The notes below the pieces were generated by a model. The model searched no databases. It was not told the origin of the DNA and was given only the letters and a program-made list of their open reading frames with translations. 64,000 nt of DNA from the NCBI GenBank assembly GCA_948470475.1, contig OX419336.1:37855012-37919011 (forward strand), written 5' to 3'. The translations under genes and the position numbers were made by a program. Of the stretch, positions 62,699 through 64,000 are shown piece after piece. Every line of letters starts with the position of its first letter. The first letter of the stretch is position 1. Source of the stretch: Galaxea fascicularis. Lineage: Eukaryota > Cnidaria > Anthozoa > Scleractinia > Euphylliidae.

Positions 62699-62889
62699 AG
62701 CCTGCATAGCAAGCATTTCCATGGGGTTTTCAGTGCTCAAGATTTTGGATGCACAGGTTTTGTTTTAATGGGGCGAGAGCAAAATGAGGGGGAGGCAAGG
62801 AGGGGTACACCTCCTCCTCTTCCCCCCCCCCCAACATTCCTGTTTTGAGCACTGAAAACCACACAGAAACGCTTGCTATGCAGGTTAGC
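62699..62889. mobile_element. MITE family C, copy 2
   Basis: AGCCTGCATAGCAAGCATTT at the left, inverted AACGCTTGCTATGCAGGTTA at the right, with GTTTTCAGTGCTCAA and TTGAGCACTGAAAAC as second paired blocks. Downstream of the BCL2L13 stop, so probably within its 3' UTR. Confidence 0.7.
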
Positions 62890-62982
62890 ATGGTCAGTAA
62901 CTAACATTAGTTCTGAGGAACTGCATTTGAAGACACTATAGAAATATTCATACTAACTGAATGTAGTTTGGTTTTACTTGTA

Positions 62983-62988
62983 AATAAA
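62983..62988 (+). terminator. Candidate poly(A) signal for BCL2L13
   Basis: AATAAA about 520 bp after the stop codon, past the family C MITE. Confidence 0.35.
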
Positions 62989-64000
62989 AAAATATTAATT
63001 GCTTGGAAATCAGTTTAATAAGAAAAGTAATGTTGCAGAGACCTGTAAAGGTGTCCAAGGCATATGTGACATATGGAAGACATTTCTGATAATTTACTGT
63101 GAAAAAGCAAATGTTCTTATACCCAGATTGCAGTAGTGTGAAGATTATTTATGTACAAAGTTGCTGGCAAGAAAAGCCATGAATGAAGGAAACAGATTTA
63201 ATTTAAATGACTTACCATTCTTTTAATTTATTGAGTGCTACTCACAGTTGCCATGCAATATTGTTTCGAAATAAAGAAATTAAATTTAAGTAAGCAACCA
63301 ACCTACCCAGCAAGCTTGGTTTACAAGTTGCAGTACTGCCAACAAACTTGAGAAAAAACAGGGATGACAACTTCAACAAGGCCTGTTTCGGGAGAAAAAA
63401 TATTAATAATTCTTCTGGGAATCTGGAGCTTTTGCTGGGAATCAGGAGACTAGGCAATTTTTCCATAGCTCTCAGACATTGCAGAAAATGTGGACAGTGA
63501 CCAAAATTGGTATTTCAATTTGTTGCCCCCCCCTCCTTTCCCATAGAAAAACTCAATGTACCATCTAACATAAATATGACACCAGCTTGATGCAGTATGT
63601 TTGTCACATGAACGTGTCCCATTAATGGGACAGCTACCATGGGCTTAATGGAAGATCACCCAAACCATTAATTACTAGGTCATAGGTTCAACTTTGGTTG
63701 GGACAAGCCAGAATTCTTTTTTTTTTTTTTTTTCGGAGTATGTATGTGACAGTAGGCAGAGCAGTAGGTTATCGTTTACCCAGGGTGAAATCAAATTTTG
63801 GGAAAAGCATGTTTCTTTTTAGTGAAGCAAAAAGTTTTATGACCTGCCCACCGACATAACAACAGCTGAAGATATACTGCCACTGGGCAAAAGGGTATTT
63901 TACATTGTAAAGTTCTTATTGGTTTTCGTAGTAATTTAGGATTCGATTTAATGTAGGTTGATTTTTATTTATTTATTTTTTTCATAACTGTATTTTTACC

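Larger units (their letters stand above)
62463..64000. other. 3' region of BCL2L13 and beyond
   Basis: Holds the family C MITE, the candidate poly(A) signal and a T-run at 63717-63733. No further gene supported before the window ends. Confidence 0.4.

Overview
The window looks like nuclear DNA of a cnidarian, most probably a stony coral. It is AT-rich, its genes are split by short-to-medium GT-AG introns, and it is crowded with miniature inverted-repeat DNA transposons, tRNA-derived SINEs and dispersed repeats of a kind I recognise from coral genomes. The animal origin is certain from the genes; the coral assignment is inference.

Layout. A single-exon class A GPCR lies at 1821-2738 (+). A foldback palindrome and a decayed PIF/Harbinger transposon occupy 3.4-5.0 kb. 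A small ORF with a C-terminal coiled coil lies near 9.4-9.8 kb. A three-exon gene for a DUF4537/Tudor-like protein with a hydrophobic N-terminus covers 10500-12819 (-). The block 16.7-62.5 kb holds four genes whose exons I could join with consistent phase: ATP6V1E1, V-ATPase subunit E, nine exons, 226 residues (+); a mitochondrial glutamate carrier SLC25A22/SLC25A18, nine exons found, short first exon missing (-); a BID-like Bcl-2-fold protein, four exons, 223 residues (-); and BCL2L13/Bcl-rambo, three exons, 358 residues (+).

Main result. From memory, human SLC25A18, ATP6V1E1, BCL2L13 and BID are neighbours on chromosome 22q11. Finding the same four families side by side here suggests linkage older than the cnidarian-bilaterian split, and it supports reading the otherwise divergent Bcl-2-fold gene at 42613-52329 as a BID orthologue. 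That protein has helix 1, a loop with a caspase-like site (EPTD|S) where BID has its caspase-8 site, a BH3 helix, a hydrophobic core helix and no membrane tail. It is head-to-head with BCL2L13, about 2.2 kb apart, with ETS/CRE-like motifs near both starts. ATP6V1E1 and the glutamate carrier are tail-to-tail.

Three of the four block genes act at mitochondria (glutamate import, BCL2L13 and BID-like apoptosis/mitophagy control), and the fourth is part of the proton pump of acidic compartments. The rest of the window is intergenic or intronic DNA filled with non-autonomous transposons, many with recognisable target-site duplications (TA, TTA/TAA or TTAA).
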